Source: Stenogyne calaminthoides (lineage: Eukaryota; Streptophyta; Magnoliopsida; Lamiales; Lamiaceae). Taken from it: a DNA stretch of 64,000 nucleotides. Position 1 is the first letter of the stretch. The number at the start of each line of letters is the position of its first letter. Position numbers and translations under genes: made by a program. The stretch lies in assembly GCA_037126765.1 (NCBI GenBank), contig JBBCBC010000017.1, positions 25,287,916 through 25,351,915 of the forward strand. The letters are read 5' to 3'. Under the pieces are notes generated by a model, which saw only the letters and a program-made list of their open reading frames with translations, was not told the DNA's origin and made no database searches. Of the stretch, positions 10,121 to 22,206 are shown in pieces.

Positions 10121-13100
10121 ATGACATTCTTGGTTTACGATAAACTTGTCATTTCTAACAAGCCGTGGTACGAGTACGTTGTTTCCCTTGAGAGCTCATC
10201 GAATGCAACACATGAAGAAGAAGCTTTGCACATGATACGGGTAGCGAAGCTCACATGCCTGGTTACGAATCAACCAGAGGCTGAATATTCAAAAGAGGTA
10301 ATCGAATTTATCTCTAATTTGAAAATAGATGAGGAGGACTGTATAGAATCTCAAATTACAGTTTCTCATTTGGAGCATAGCTCAAAATATGTCGATTTTG
10401 TGAGGGATTGTATATAATTCCTAAGAACCTTAATGACGTATATGAATTGAGCGATAGAGGAGAAGACCCTACAATGTATATGATGGGTAGGGAACAAGAG
10501 TATCTTGATAGGATTACAGAGCATCCTGTTAAGTTTGAGGCTACTCTAAATAAAAGGCATTTGAAGCCTAAGTATAGGGTTTTGCTGGATATCGTGAGCA
10601 AATGTATAATGAGTCGGTCCGGCAGTTTTGAACAAATTAGTACGCCGAAGCTAAGATTAATGGCGGCTATTGAAGATTCACCCACCACCGCATTCAACTG
10701 GTTGCGTTATTTAAGCAGAGTGGTGAGTGACCAAGCAAAGCAAGTCCAGAAAGTGAACGACTCAGTTGTTATTAAAGGAAAAATCTTCATGCAACCAAGA
10801 TAGCATTCATCTTGGAGATGTGCCGAGAAGAAGAAGACATTTTTGCCAACTCCTCACCCTTTCCAAAGTCCAAGATCCTTTTCAAGCCAATAACATCCAA
10901 GAAGACTTTGAAGGGAAGAAAAGAGAAGAAGGAGGAGACTGCTGCAGAAGGAGCTACTGAATAAGCCCATCAAGCCAGGGGGAAGGCTCTGATGGAGGTA
11001 AAGAGAGAGAAGGGAGAAGCCCTGAAGAAGAAAACACTGGCTCCTAAGCGGAGGAAAGTTCTAATTTCTACTGAGGAGGAGATCAGTGAAACTGAGGAAG
11101 TCCAACCTAAGGGCCAGCAAGGACAAAAATCTCCATTACAAGTACTGGCTCAGGCTGTGACTACTGCTCAAGAGCAAACTGAGGAACAGGTGTTCTTTGA
11201 GGTTCTTGAAACATCTCTGAGCTCAGCAAGTTTTCTCAGGAGATATTCAAGGGACCTCATGTTTCTACTGGGGAGATGCCTGTTCAGACCTGAGAACAAA
11301 CTGAGCCTCAGGAGCTGCTGAATTTGGACATGCTCCTGAGTGAACCATTCTTAGATCCCTCAGCACCAGAACTTACTGAAGCCAATCCTACTGAACCTGA
11401 AAGCCCAAAGCTGAAGAAGGGAGAGGCTGAAGAGACCGAGTGGCGTAGCAAGGGGGAAAGATTCATTCTGGATAGGTACCCTGAGCTGAGCTCATATCCT
11501 GATCTTCAGGACCTCTTCTTCAGACTGAGGACCACAGTCTACATTCTGAACTAAAATCTGCCAGAGATGCTTAACATTGCCTCCTTCAGAGGAGAGGACT
11601 GGTGGAATGAAGAGACTGCAGTGCTGACTGAGTTCTCCGGGTTCAGGAAGACCAAGCTCCGGATGAAAGTTGCAGATTTTGATGAGCTGGTCAGGAAGAA
11701 GGTAGCTGAAAGGAGGGAAGCTGATGTTGGTGCTAGAGTTCAAAAGATCAAGATCAAGAAGGGGACCAACAAGGAAATGCTGAGAAGCAATCTCTAGTGG
11801 AGAAAAATACTGATGCTGGTCAGCCTGATATCTCACATCCTCAGACTGAAGTTAGCATTCTTCAGGTAACTTTTGGCACTACTAGAAATTATGTCAAAGC
11901 TACTGATGTTACTATCTTTAAATCTGTAATGTCTGATATGCAGACTGAGGCTCAGGTGGAGACTGAGGCCCAGGTGGAGACTGAGGCTCAGGTGGAGCAC
12001 CCAGCTCAGAAGGAACAACAAGTGATACATGCTCCAGAGATTGACTTCAGTCCTATAGTGGACAAGCTGGAAAAGGTGGTGCCAATGGTGGAGAAAGATG
12101 CTCAAATTGAAGAAACATTGGCCAACCAATCCCAGAAGCTAGAGAACCTGAGTTCATCTTCAGACTTGATGCAGCTTCAGACATCTCTTGCTGACAAAAT
12201 GACTGCCATAGAAGGGAAGGTAGATGGAGTCAAAGCTAAACTGAATGCAGAAATGAAGCAAATGTATCAAGACAGAACTTCATATCTTGAAGCCAAGCTG
12301 GTGGAGAAAAATGATCAGATGGTCAAGAGTGCTGTTGAGGAAATGGGCTCTCTGCTCATGACCAAGATGACAGACATGCTAAAATATGTATTCTCCAACT
12401 AGTTTGCACATCTATCTGAAGAGTTCTCAGTGGCCAAGAACCATATGATGAGGCTAGAGGACGAGCATGATCAGTTGGCTGGAGAAGTGCGAAGTATCAG
12501 TAAAGATCAATATCACATGGATACCGCACTGTCTCAACTTCTTCCAAGGTATGGCGTCAAAAAGGGGGAAAGGCCTGGTGGCAAGCTGAAGGAGTTGTTG
12601 GCACAAACCTTGAAGAAGAAGGCAGATAAAGAAGCTGAAAAGAAAATTCTTGTTGAAGCCTTAAAAGAAGTAGAAGCCACTGAGAAGCTCAAGTTTATGG
12701 AAGCTGAAGAGCCAATCTACACTCATGTCTCTGAGCAAACAATTCAGGAAGCTATCTCTGAAAAACTGAGTGGTAGAAGAATGGTAGAAACAAGCCAAGC
12801 CGGTGCAGAGCAAGCTAAACCAATCAAGAGAAAGGCTATGGCATTTGTTGAACCAGAGAAGAAAAGAGCTAAAGCTTCAAAGACTACTCAAAGAAAACTG
12901 ATAATTGATTTTGAAGAGTCTGAAGAAGAAGCTGAAAAGGAAGTCTTGAACACAAGAAAAACTCTAAAATCACTTCAAGTTGAAAAAGTGAAGAAAATTG
13001 CTGCTTCTATATCAGGAGTTCCTTTAATCAGGAAGAAGAAAGAAGAAGAGCAGAAGCAGAAGTGGTCTCAAGAAGTTCCTGAGCAAGAGGAGGGGTACTA

Positions 13101-13188
13101 AAAAAGCTAAAAAGTGGCCGCACATTGATAAATGGATGCCTATCAAATTCAATGATGCGTGGGAAGAAATTAAGAGAACCTTCTGGTT
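10121..13188 (+). pseudogene. Accessory (third) ORF of element 1, 5' part, frameshifted
   Basis: This coding region between RNase H and the 3' LTR has no confidently recognised function. Recognisable parts in order: an N-terminal domain (10121 to about 10720) with KPWYEYVVSLES, KVDF-type and EQISTPKLRLMAAIE motifs; a Lys/Glu/Gln-rich linker; a block with GERFILDRYPELSSYPDLQD and FRGEDWWNEET (11440-11700); short TEAQVE repeats (11938-11998); a long coiled coil (about 12040-12510); a bipartite basic motif KRK...KKRAKASK (12826-12890); and the start of the C-terminal WPHIDKWMPI block. Several 1-base shifts and stops break the frame. No signal peptide or membrane span is visible, which argues against an envelope protein. 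A solo B LTR interrupts it at 13189, and the rest continues at 14600. Confidence 0.8.
11938..11998 (+). repeat. 18-bp in-frame tandem repeats (TEAQVE)
   Basis: About three copies of CAGACTGAGGCTCAGGTG-like 18-mers encode repeated Thr-Glu-Ala-Gln-Val-Glu. Element 2 has a diverged equivalent at 36490-36580. The repeats form an acidic, Gln-rich spacer ahead of the coiled coil, and copy number differs between elements. Confidence 0.8.
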
Positions 13189-14594
13189 TGTTGGGATATT
13201 TAAGTTTTGATAATTTATGCCAAAACATTATCAACTTGTGTTATTCAAGCTATTTTACAGATAACAAGTTAAGGGGGAACGACAGAATAAGTTAAGGGGG
13301 AACTCACGAAATCAGAAGAAGATGATCGAAGATCAGACGAGGCTGCAGACGAGACTGATCGAGATCAGATGAGTTAGATGAGTTCCGGAGCTGATGAGCT
13401 GTGCAAATCAGATGTGAAGAAAAGCTAAAGCCAGCAAATCAGAAGAGAATGTTGCAGATCAGAAGATGAGCAGAAGAGACTGATCAAGATCAGACGTGAT
13501 CGAGATTAGATATGAAGAGGAGCAGATGAGACTGATCGAGATCAGACGTGATCGAGATCAGATATGATAAACTGATATGCTAACATGATGCAGATGACCT
13601 GATGCTATCCTGAGATGATCCTGAAGATATGTTGATCTGATCAGTCGAGCTGATCAGATCAGACAAGAAGAAATCAGATAGCCTGAGTCAAGTGACCTGA
13701 GGGTCAGGATGTCTGAAGAACTGAACTCAGTTAGCCTGAGTGTCAGTATGCCTGATCATACAAGGTCCGCTGAAGAGAAGTCTGCTGAATCAAGAACCCT
13801 GAGTAACCTGAAGGTTCAGATAACCTGAAGGCTCAGAAAACCTGAAGGCTCAGATAACCTGAAGGCTCAGATAAGACCTGAAGACTCAGATAAGACCTGA
13901 AGGCTCAGATAACCTGAAGGCTCAGATAAGAACTGAAGATCCTGAGACTCAGAAGATCCTGAAGAATATAGCCGTTAGAGAATCAGAAGAAACTGAAGAA
14001 TATAGTCGTTAGATTCAGCTGACGTGGACCAATGAGAGGAAGACGACAAGCCTGAAAAAGCTGCAAAAAGCTACAGAGTCGTATGGATTTGAATGTGATT
14101 CTCTCCAACGGTAACATTCAAATCCACACTATAAATACAAGTTCTTCCTTCATTATCAAGTGTGGATGCGTGAGGAAGTGTGTGAAAAACACCATTGAAG
14201 CTACAGAGCCAAATCATCTAGCATCTCCACCATAGAACACAGAGCAAGAAATACACGCATATATTCAAGAGTGTTCTATCCTAGATCTAAGCACAAATTT
14301 AATATCCTAAGCTTAGAGAGATTTTCCCATCCTTAGCATTGAGGTTAAACAAATGTAAGGGAAAATCTCAACCTAGTTGGAAACCAAACAAACCTTTACC
14401 CAAACTCAAAGTTAGGTTAAGTTTGTCACCTCAAGATTTCAGACTAGGGATTTTAGTTTCTGATTCCTGGGTTCGGTTGAGTGTGAACTCGGTAAACATC
14501 TATAGGCAATCACCATTCCTCATCCCCTGTTTTTATATGCATCACATCTAATGTTCGCTTCCGCACGCGCAAAATTGGTTTTTCGGGACCATCA
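13189..14594 (+). mobile_element. Solo LTR, subfamily B (TSD TGGTT)
   Basis: It begins TGTTGGGATATTTAAG and ends GGGACCATCA. TGGTT at 13184-13188 is repeated at 14595-14599. The flanking accessory-ORF sequence (TTCTGGTT / CTATTCTG) is contiguous in elements 2 and 4, which proves both boundaries. It is 1,406 bp long, with TATAAATA at 14130-14137 and a U3 tandem array at 13804-13930. Open frames inside it are incidental. Confidence 0.95.
13804..13930 (+). repeat. Short tandem repeats in the B LTR
   Basis: There are about seven 17-20 bp units of the form AACCTGAAGGCTCAGAT, some with an extra AAG. They are U3 repeats upstream of the TATA box at 14130, analogous to but unlike the 27-bp repeats of the A LTR. 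Confidence 0.75.
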
Positions 14595-14599
14595 TGGTT

Positions 14600-14797
14600 C
14601 TATTCTGAAATTCTGAGGGAATGGAGGGGGACAAGCTCAGACATGAATGAAGCCTTCATAGAGTACTTATTAACTTTCTATCCAAAGTACCTGCAAAGTT
14701 GGATTAACTTAGCAGATGAAGGAAATGCACAGATTGTTGCCCCTAGTCCATATACCTACCCTGCTCCAAGACTAGAGAATGGCCTGGTGAATGAACT
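14600..14797 (+). pseudogene. Accessory ORF of element 1, 3' part
   Basis: Continuation of the accessory ORF after the solo LTR, with the conserved C-terminal block (EAFIEYLLTFYPKYLQSW, then INLADEGNAQI and a YPAPRLENG segment). The homologous frames in elements 2 and 4 run about 50 codons further. Here the reading frame passes straight into LTR sequence at about 14793-14803 and stops at 14838-14840, because a deletion has fused ORF and LTR at a shared AACTGAAAGC. Confidence 0.85.
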
Positions 14798-15256
14798 GAA
14801 AGCATTATTCACTGATATTCAGTTGGAACCAATCCACTGAACTTGCATCTAACTGATCACAGCCTTAATCACTGTTTCATTAAAAGGAAGGTTTTCAGCA
14901 AAGCTAAAAACGAGTATAAACTTAGGGCCAACCATTCTGCACACTTGAGTAGCTAGAACAGATAGTTACCAAACTGAACTAACTCTACTGAGGGTTCAGT
15001 AAGATAGTTATCTGATCCAAGCAGCTCAGGATCTCTGAAAAACTCAGACTCAGTTGGGCTAAACTGAAGCTTCTGAAAGCAGCTCAGGAACATTGTCTCA
15101 GTAAGACTTTAACTCAGGGTGATCTGTGCTTCTCAGGGCCAAATCATCAGGACAACCTGACCCATCTGACCTCAGTGAAAGAAAAATTTTAAAAATCACT
15201 GAACACGTGTATTCTCCCCCATACACGTGTGAGACTCGTTAGCACCGGGACCAACA
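14798..15256 (+). repeat. Truncated 3' LTR of element 1
   Basis: Only the last ~460 bases of the A LTR remain, from GAAAGCATTATTCACTGATA (compare 5545 onward) to CACCGGGACCAACA. The hairpin ACACGTGTATTCTCCCCCAT is near 15203. The polypurine tract and U3 are lost. The following flank is ATTATTATTATTC. Confidence 0.9.
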
Positions 15257-16112
15257 ATTATTATTATTCATATTTCTTAATAAAAAAAAGAAGATTATTA
15301 TTGTAAAATAGAATTGAAAAAGTAAGATACGGTGATGTAGTTTCATCATGTTGATTTATTAATCAATTATCATTAGTAATTGAACTCGTGCGATGCACAA
15401 TTATTGATTGTACAATTAATTTGTATAAAAAAATTTATAAGTATTCATAGAGATAAATTTTTTTCCCAGTATTTTTTCCTGAAATTATTTGTGCTTTTAA
15501 AAATTATGATTTCCCAGCTTTGTGATAACCAACCTCGTGTTGTTGCACAAATCTAACTTTACATCAATATTCCTGAGAAACCTTAAGGTTTCTCAGGCAC
15601 TCATTCCTTCAAAATGAAATGGTGGTTTGGTAGTCTCAAGCACTTAGTAAAGAAAATTAATAGAAAATAACTCTCCATTAGCTCCAAATGTGAAACTTCA
15701 TTTTGCAAACATTATTAAAATTTGATCAATTACTTCAAAATTTTATTTAGCTTAAGTTACTTCTATTCAATAATAGTAATATTTTTAATATTTTATATAT
15801 GTAAATACAAAAAATATATTAATTTACTATGTAAGTTATAGTTAAAAGAAAAGAAATATATAATTATTTGACACCGAACAAAAGAATATTAATACATTAA
15901 CAAAATAAATTTAATTTTAAAATAAATTAATGTTTAAAATCACAAATTTCTAACCACATATTTGTAAATAATATTAGCTGTAATTTTGCATGATTTTTCA
16001 TCATAATCGCTACAGCGTTTTTTTTTTTTTTGTTCTTCACTCTTGAGACAATATTATGTAGTTGAACGCGATAAAATATTTTTGATATTTGTAACTAAGA
16101 AGGTGACAATTT
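15257..16112. other. AT-rich spacer with a possible Helitron-like terminus
   Basis: No gene is seen. On the minus strand about 15376-15395 reads GTGCATCGCACGAGTTCAAT, a short hairpin of the kind found just inside Helitron 3' ends. A related sequence lies on the plus strand at 50897-50925. Poly-T near 16018. Confidence 0.35.
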
Positions 16113-16381
16113 AAGGACAATAAGTTTTAGTTTGGGAAAAGTGGGTTAGGTAGTTTCAGTTTGACAAAAGTATGCTCGTAAGTTTTAAGTTTAAGCAAGT
16201 TTAGATCCATAAATTATGAGTTTCCATAAAAGTAGGACCATAAATTTTAAGTGTTCGGAAACTTAGGCCCGTCTTTGTGAGAAAACTGGTATATATTTGC
16301 CAAAATAGATAAATTCATATCCTACTTTTGTCAAAAGAAAAGTTAATATCCTACTTTCCAAAGCTGAAACTTATTGTCCTT
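16113..16381. repeat. MITE-like inverted repeat
   Basis: AAGGACAATAAG at 16113-16124 is matched in reverse complement at 16370-16381, and the next ~30 bases on each side are imperfectly complementary (GTTTTAGTTTGGGAAAAGT against ACTTTCCAAAGCTGAAAC). The size and absence of coding capacity suggest a small non-autonomous DNA element or foldback. No clear target duplication is seen. Confidence 0.5.
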
Positions 16382-16797
16382 TCGTTAAGTTTACACTGTA
16401 ATAAATAATATTAAAAATTAACAATGTAAGTAATTCTAAATTAAATAATTGAATATATTCAGCTAAGTTGAAGCAAAATCATTAGTTCACCATAAAATTT
16501 GCTAACGCTTTAATGTTAAAATTTATAGTGTTAAAACATCTAATTTTATGTTGTGCATTTGATTGAGTTTTAAATTTATTTTTTTTGTAATCGAGTCAAA
16601 CATATAATAAATATAATTCTCCACAGGAGAGAAATTGTGTATATTTATACATACATATATTATTCTAATATTAAAATAGTAAATAAAATGACCTATATTT
16701 GCCCAAAAAAGTTATTGTCCAATTTTTGCCAAAAAAAAAGTTTATATTTTTACGTTTGTCGAAAAAATGTTAATGTCCTAATTTTGCCCAAAAAAGG

Positions 16798-17214
16798 TGA
16801 GATAATATCATTTTTAGTCCTTTAATTTTGGACGATTCCATTTTTAGTCCTATAACTTTTTACTTTTTCAATTTTAGTCCTGAATGTATCAATTTCAGTC
16901 CTTTTTGGTTGGAAATTTTAAAATCTCGCTGGCATCTCGCCCTTCACTTCAAGTGACAATTCAAAATTGAGATTTTTTTAATTCTTCGGCGACCTACACA
17001 GGGGGACTGTCATGAAACAAAAAAAAAGGACCAATTTTGAAGTATCACGTGAGGTGCATATGCTTATTCCGACGATATTCCGGCAAGATTTCAATATTTC
17101 CAACCAAAAAGGACTAAAATTGATACATTCAGGACTAAAATTGAAAAAGTAAAAAGTTACAAGACTAAAAATAGAATCGTCCGAAATTACAGGATTAAAA
17201 ATGATATTATCTCA
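16798..17214. mobile_element. MITE with long terminal inverted repeats
   Basis: The termini TGAGATAATATCATTTTTA and its complement TAAAAATGATATTATCTCA enclose 417 bp, and the inverted arms extend about 120 bp each (for example TTCAGGACTAAAATTG against CAATTTTAGTCCTGAA). AAAAAGG flanks both sides; counted outward the identity can be read as up to 9 bp (CAAAAAAGG), which would fit a Mutator-like target duplication. The flanking sequence on both sides belongs to another repeat with TTAATGTCCTA words, so this is a nested insertion. Confidence 0.75.
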
Positions 17215-18660
17215 AAAAAGGTTAATGTCCTATTTTTGCTAAAAAAAGAATAAGTTAATATCCCACTTTCCTGAGCGGAAACTTATAAGTTAAACCCTAA
17301 GTTCTACAATGAAAGAGATTTTAAATGGTGCGCTACAACTTCATTTGTATATATAGCAGAAAATTTACCTTTTTGTATTAAAATCATGTGAAAGGTGAAA
17401 TGATACCAGAAAATAAATTTGTCACAATTCACCTAAAAATTTCAGATCATCGCAAAAAAAAAAAATCCCATAGTCTCAATGTATTAATCAACACTATTCA
17501 CTTGTATATAAAAAAACATACAATAATTATATAAGGTTAATTTCAAAAGCATGCATTAAACACCATATCTCTATGAATTAACTCTAAATTCAGAAAAGAG
17601 AATAAATTTCATTTAGCAGTTAACTCCACAACTTTCACCATACAACAAATCTCATATCTGATCTCAATGATTTTTCGCTTCTTCTCCAAAAAGCCACTGA
17701 TATCCTATAAAATGGTCATGAAAGAAGCCCCTATTAAAAAAAAATCTTTTGAGCTTCTGACCGAGTTCATTAGAAACTATCATATCACCTTCACAAATAC
17801 AAAACAAATGACACACATATACGCATCAATTCACCACTTAAATGGCTACGTACATGCATTAAACTTGATGCTCATCATATCATTGCACAAATTAATAAGC
17901 ACCATAGTAAATAAAAACACTGAGTTAGTAAAAGATAAAGAATGATGTTCTCATACATCATGAGTAGATTAAAACATTAGGCGAGAAAGAGACAACTAAC
18001 CGAATACTTCCTGAATTCAACCAAAAGATATATCTCCTTATATTTTTCTACGATAACTAAGGAATGATTGAAGCACGATATATATATTAAAAGATCTAAG
18101 TTGGCTGTTATTTTTTACATAAGTAAGGCAGCATGCACATGATATAGATCATCATAATTACTCTGAAAGGAAAATAATTTTTTAGGTTTCCAACTCTTTT
18201 TTTTTCTTCCTCGGAGAAGATTATGCAAATGTCAGTAAAAGCCCAACTGTAAAAAGTATAATAACAAATAAAAATACCATAATATAATTTTCTAATGGAG
18301 AAAACTATCTACTTGCACAAATTAAAGGGTTAAGACATATTATTTTAAATCAACATGACAATGTGTTCCATATTGTTCAAAAAAAAATGTTACAGTTGTC
18401 ACTACGTATGCAATAAGGAAACATACATGAACGTCAAATCACCATCTCGTTCATTCTATAAACAACACCCATATAAAAAAATCATCATATTATTCTAAGT
18501 AATGAATACTTATATTTAAATATGAAATATAATTCTATTTAAATATAATTCTATATAATTTTTACATTATGTAGAATTTAAATAAATCTTATAATCCGAT
18601 AATATAAACATATATTATTTCAGAGTTAAATATACTAATAATCTCAATTTTGCATAACAC
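17215..18660. other. AT-rich intergenic DNA
   Basis: Low-complexity AT-rich sequence with poly-A/T runs. The longest open frame (17667-17945) has no recognisable domain and biased composition, and I do not regard it as a gene. No other structure seen. Confidence 0.5.
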
Positions 18661-19299
18661 GCGGGCGAATAAGCGGATTTATTAAAATGAAAAGAAGAGG
18701 GGTAGGGCCCAAAGTGACCCGAATAAGAAGAGAGTGTCTCTAGCCCAAAAGTGACCATATAACCCAAAAGGCACATCATAAAACATGAAACTAGCCGTCT
18801 AGCTAGCAGCTATAGTTTCATCTCGGGAGGCATCTAGGGCATCCTTATCTTCTTTGCTTTCAGTCGTGTGTTGTACTCCTGTCTTCTCTTGTTATCTTCC
18901 GTTCGGGCCCTTTTTAGTTTTGCTTTGATCAGCTTGCCCAAGGGATCTTTTGGAGATAGCTTGCCTCCAGAGGCCTCAAAGTAGCGTTGTTCGGCTGGAC
19001 TTAGCACCGTCTGATAATTTATGATGGGTTATGTCGGAGTCGTGTTCTCTATGTTCTGCCCAGACTTTTCTACCCCCAGATCTTTCTCAGTATCTTCATC
19101 TAACATGTAGAGGCCGTAGAATCCGAGTCCGAAGCTGGGGTACCCTCGACCAGATTCTTGAAGGAGTTGGTAGTAGTAGGCTCAGGGGTAGCCGAAACTG
19201 CCCGAGCCGGCGAAGCTATTTTCTGGCAATTGCCACTCATTGTCCGTCTTCTCTCTTCCGCAAAACTGCGTGTCGATCCATGGTATATGCCACCATCCG
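18661..19299 (-). pseudogene. Downstream remnant of the LINE-like unit
   Basis: A GC-richer segment continuing from the ORF1-like remnant on the minus strand, in sharp contrast to the AT-rich DNA on its other side (boundary near 18660). It is probably the damaged 3' part of the same element. I find no reverse transcriptase motif and no clear poly-A tail. Confidence 0.35.
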
Positions 19300-21165
19300 C
19301 GTGCCCTATGATCTTCTCGCATCTGATGTCAATGACCTCATATGAAAGGGGCCTTCCCTACCCTCGTCCCGCAGAACTACATCGTTTATTATGCTTGAAG
19401 TGCCTATTTTTGTACGCTCCTTCCCATCAGGGGCTTCCGTTTGTTCCTTTCTAACCCAAGTCTTCTGGTTTGCAACCTTTCCCGGGCCATCCCGTGGGGG
19501 AGGCTTGTCACGATCATCCCTCTTCCCATCCGAACCTCCAAAATAGCGACAGTTGTCCATAGAGTGTCCTACAATCTGATAATGGACACAAAACTCCGGA
19601 TGTTGTTCATATGCCATCGGGCTTAAATGGAGCAAAGGCCGGATCGCTTCATACATGATTTTGTATTCCTTATCTTTTTCAAGATCAAGTTCAATGAGGA
19701 CCCGAAAGATAGTGGCACATAGTCCTGGTTCCATGTGTGTGTATCAATACTTACCAACGGATCAAGCAATTTGTTCAATGACAGGACGTAGAAATATTCT
19801 ATAGGAAGTTCAAATATTCGCACCCCAAACATTAACGATAGGTGAGACCACCTTATAAGGGTTGAACTCGACCCACTTCGTAATTTGCGGTACCCGAACT
19901 CCATAGGCAAGAGCATTTCAATAGGATTCTATCCCGCTTCTCAAATCGTCCCAACCGAATATTGAAATACCCCTTACCCAAATAAACGGGGTCCAAATTC
20001 CTTTATATGCCAAATCAGACAAGAGAAGCTTTAAGTTCATTAATCGGCATTGGCTTCTCACCTGATTTGAGTAACATAGGACCGATAATAGTGTTTTGCA
20101 TTTCCCGTACACCTTGCCTATGTATCGAATCATCTATGTTTACTGAAAGGAATTCGCCTTCCTAACCGCTTATAGCGTAGCATTCTTAGCCAAAGGATCC
20201 ACAGCGCCAATACCCCTCCTAACATCATTCAACTCATGCCTAACCAAATCAAAAGCAGAGAGGATCCCTGCTGCTGCACCAAGCCAATCAAGCTTTTGGG
20301 CATTATCCCTCTCTTTTTTGGGCATACCAACAGCAGCAGCACCAGCTCCCAATTGCAATCCATTCCCCCAGAGTTCTCAATCGTAGAACCAAAGGGGTTA
20401 CCTTGAGCATAACTAGAATTACCAGCAATCAAAGTATTACCAGCAACAAATCTGTTACCAGAAGTCCCAGAAACAGTACCAGAAATCCCTGAACCAGCCC
20501 TACCTGAAATTCAAGAATAATCAGCCCCCAAATTCAAGTTAACACCATTAGCCTGCTGCGGCCCTGTAACATCTTCAGAAATTGGGCAAATCTGCATCCT
20601 ATCCGGCTACTAAATAGTAGGATGTTCATTACTAGCAGGCATATGACCAATGCCAATTCCCAACAACAAATCAGAAACACCAGACCCCAGCCCCCAAATT
20701 CGAAACTAATACATTGGGCATCAAAGGACTAGAACAGGGCAAATTACCAGAAATCGCCACACCAGGCTCAACACCAAAGCAAAGTGGATTGCCTGTTGCA
20801 GTAGTTGGGACTGTATATGCCTCATAAGGCATGGGTGCAGCCGCTTGCAGCGGCGTTTGAGTGCCCTCGCGAAAACACGATGTGTTAGTGCACAGGCCCA
20901 AATTTGAAGCAGACTCGTCGTGAAGACCAGGCATCATCGGGCTACTCCTTCGTGAAGCAGTGTTCAAAACGCCAGAATTTGAGGGGATGTCATGAGGCGG
21001 TGACGTTGCAAGGCGGAGATCGACCTCCGTAGCTACGCGATAGGGAGGAATCGCATTTCGCGTAGCGGGTGGAGTGGGTTCGCGAAGAAGGGATTCAATG
21101 ATCTGGGGGTCAGAAAGACGTGAGAGAAGTGTGCTAAAGACAGTGGCGACGTCTGTTATCGCCAT
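19300..21165 (-). pseudogene. LINE ORF1-like protein remnant (gag-like with zinc knuckle)
   Basis: Reading from 21165 the protein starts MAITDVATVFSTLLSRLSD. A later part (about 19920-19550) contains FELPIEYF, SIDTHTWN, RVLIELDLEKD and HPEFC...GHSMDNC. That order matches the plant LINE ORF1 / DUF4283 plus CCHC-knuckle architecture, an RNA-binding protein of non-LTR retrotransposons. The frame is broken: SIDTHTWN and RVLIELDL lie in different frames, and several stops occur between 20670 and 20430. In the knuckle the second Cys is Tyr (FCVHYQIVGH), so zinc binding would be lost. No endonuclease or RT follows. A domesticated DUF4283 gene decayed in place is the alternative. Confidence 0.55.
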
Positions 21166-21620
21166 GGAGCACGCGCTGAATTGCATTACATTCAAGAGTT
21201 ACACTTAAACATACATTTCACAATTTTTCCCCGCCTTAACTACTATCAAATTAATCACTGAAACATCTTTGTCCTCCTCTTCTCTAACCACATTATCCGC
21301 CACTTTATTATCATCATTCTTTGGCTTGGTCTTCTAACTCATTTCTTGTCATTGTTTTTGCCACCCATTGATGTCACCTTCTCTTCATTATATCACACCT
21401 AAAGACATACAAGATTACGTTCTAAGGAACGCAATATGACTTAGATTCAATGTATAAAAATATATTATCACATGTTAATGCATTTAGTATTACATCATAA
21501 GTCAAACAATATTACATCATAAGACAAACAATACTAGTAAGGCAAACAATTATATTCTCTAATATTTTTGTTCCAATTAAAGTTCATAATCAATAATTAT
21601 AAACGCTTTCTAATTTGATA
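21166..21620. other. Spacer, nothing recognised
   Basis: AT-rich DNA between the LINE ORF1 remnant and the Stowaway MITE. It includes a local near-repeat (TTACATCATAAG...CAAACAATA twice, about 21490-21535). No gene. Confidence 0.5.
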
Positions 21621-21857
21621 CTACCTCCGTTCCGTAGTTGTTTACCCCTTTCAAAAAATGGTCCGCCACAACATCTCAAAATTACATTTCATATCATTAC
21701 TTTAACAAAAAAAAAACATCTATTTTAATAATAAAATAGAAAGAACTACAATACCCTCAATCAAAAACCACTTTATCACTTTAAATACTTCTCCCTCCAT
21801 CCCAATCAAAAAGTCGTGCCAAAAGCAAAGGGGTAAATAACTACGGGACGGATGGAG
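21621..21857. mobile_element. Stowaway-type MITE (TSD TA)
   Basis: CTACCTCCGTTCCGTAGTTG opens the element and its near reverse complement ACTACGGGACGGATGGAG closes it. The TIRs extend inward through TTTACCCCTTT (about 31 bp, few mismatches). TA dinucleotides at 21619-21620 and 21858-21859 are the expected Tc1/mariner-type duplication. Length 237 bp, non-coding. An internal CTCCCTCCATCCC at about 21791 hints at a nested or rearranged second end. Confidence 0.88.
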
Positions 21858-22206
21858 TATCAAATAAAAAATTGAAGAAGTATTACAAGCAAAACACAAC
21901 AGTATTATATGAAAAGTATAACAGTATTGCATTCAAAACATAAGAAAAAATAAATGACGAAGGGTATTATATGGTAAATTGAAGCAGTAATACATGAAAA
22001 ACATAACAGTAGTATAGCATATCTCGTTCCACCAAAATTCATATGAATATGTTGAACATATCAATATTAGATCCTAAAGTACTAAATTAACAATATAGCA
22101 AGATCCCAACATCGTATTGGTTTAACAACAACTAGTTCTTCACAAAGCAAATCGATCAATTCCTTACATACCTCTTCATAGTCCATAGAAGTTATTTGAC
22201 ACTAAA
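21858..22206. other. AT-rich flank of the nested solo LTRs
   Basis: No gene. It contains imperfect repeats of AAAGTATAACAGTATTGCAT-like words (21870-22020). It ends in CTAAA (22202-22206), the target duplication of the next LTR. Confidence 0.5.

Noticed and set aside
10121..14797. Calling the accessory ORF an envelope gene
   Set aside because: No signal peptide, membrane anchor or Cys-rich ectodomain pattern is visible in any of the three copies; a basic bipartite motif suggests the nucleus instead.
17667..17945. 92-codon frame as a small gene
   Set aside because: AT-rich low-complexity context, no domain, no promoter or intron signals that stand out.
19031..19454. Plus-strand frames of about 100 codons
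   Set aside because: They are the opposite strand of the LINE ORF1 remnant, whose minus-strand motifs (RVLIELDLEKD, zinc knuckle) are recognisable.
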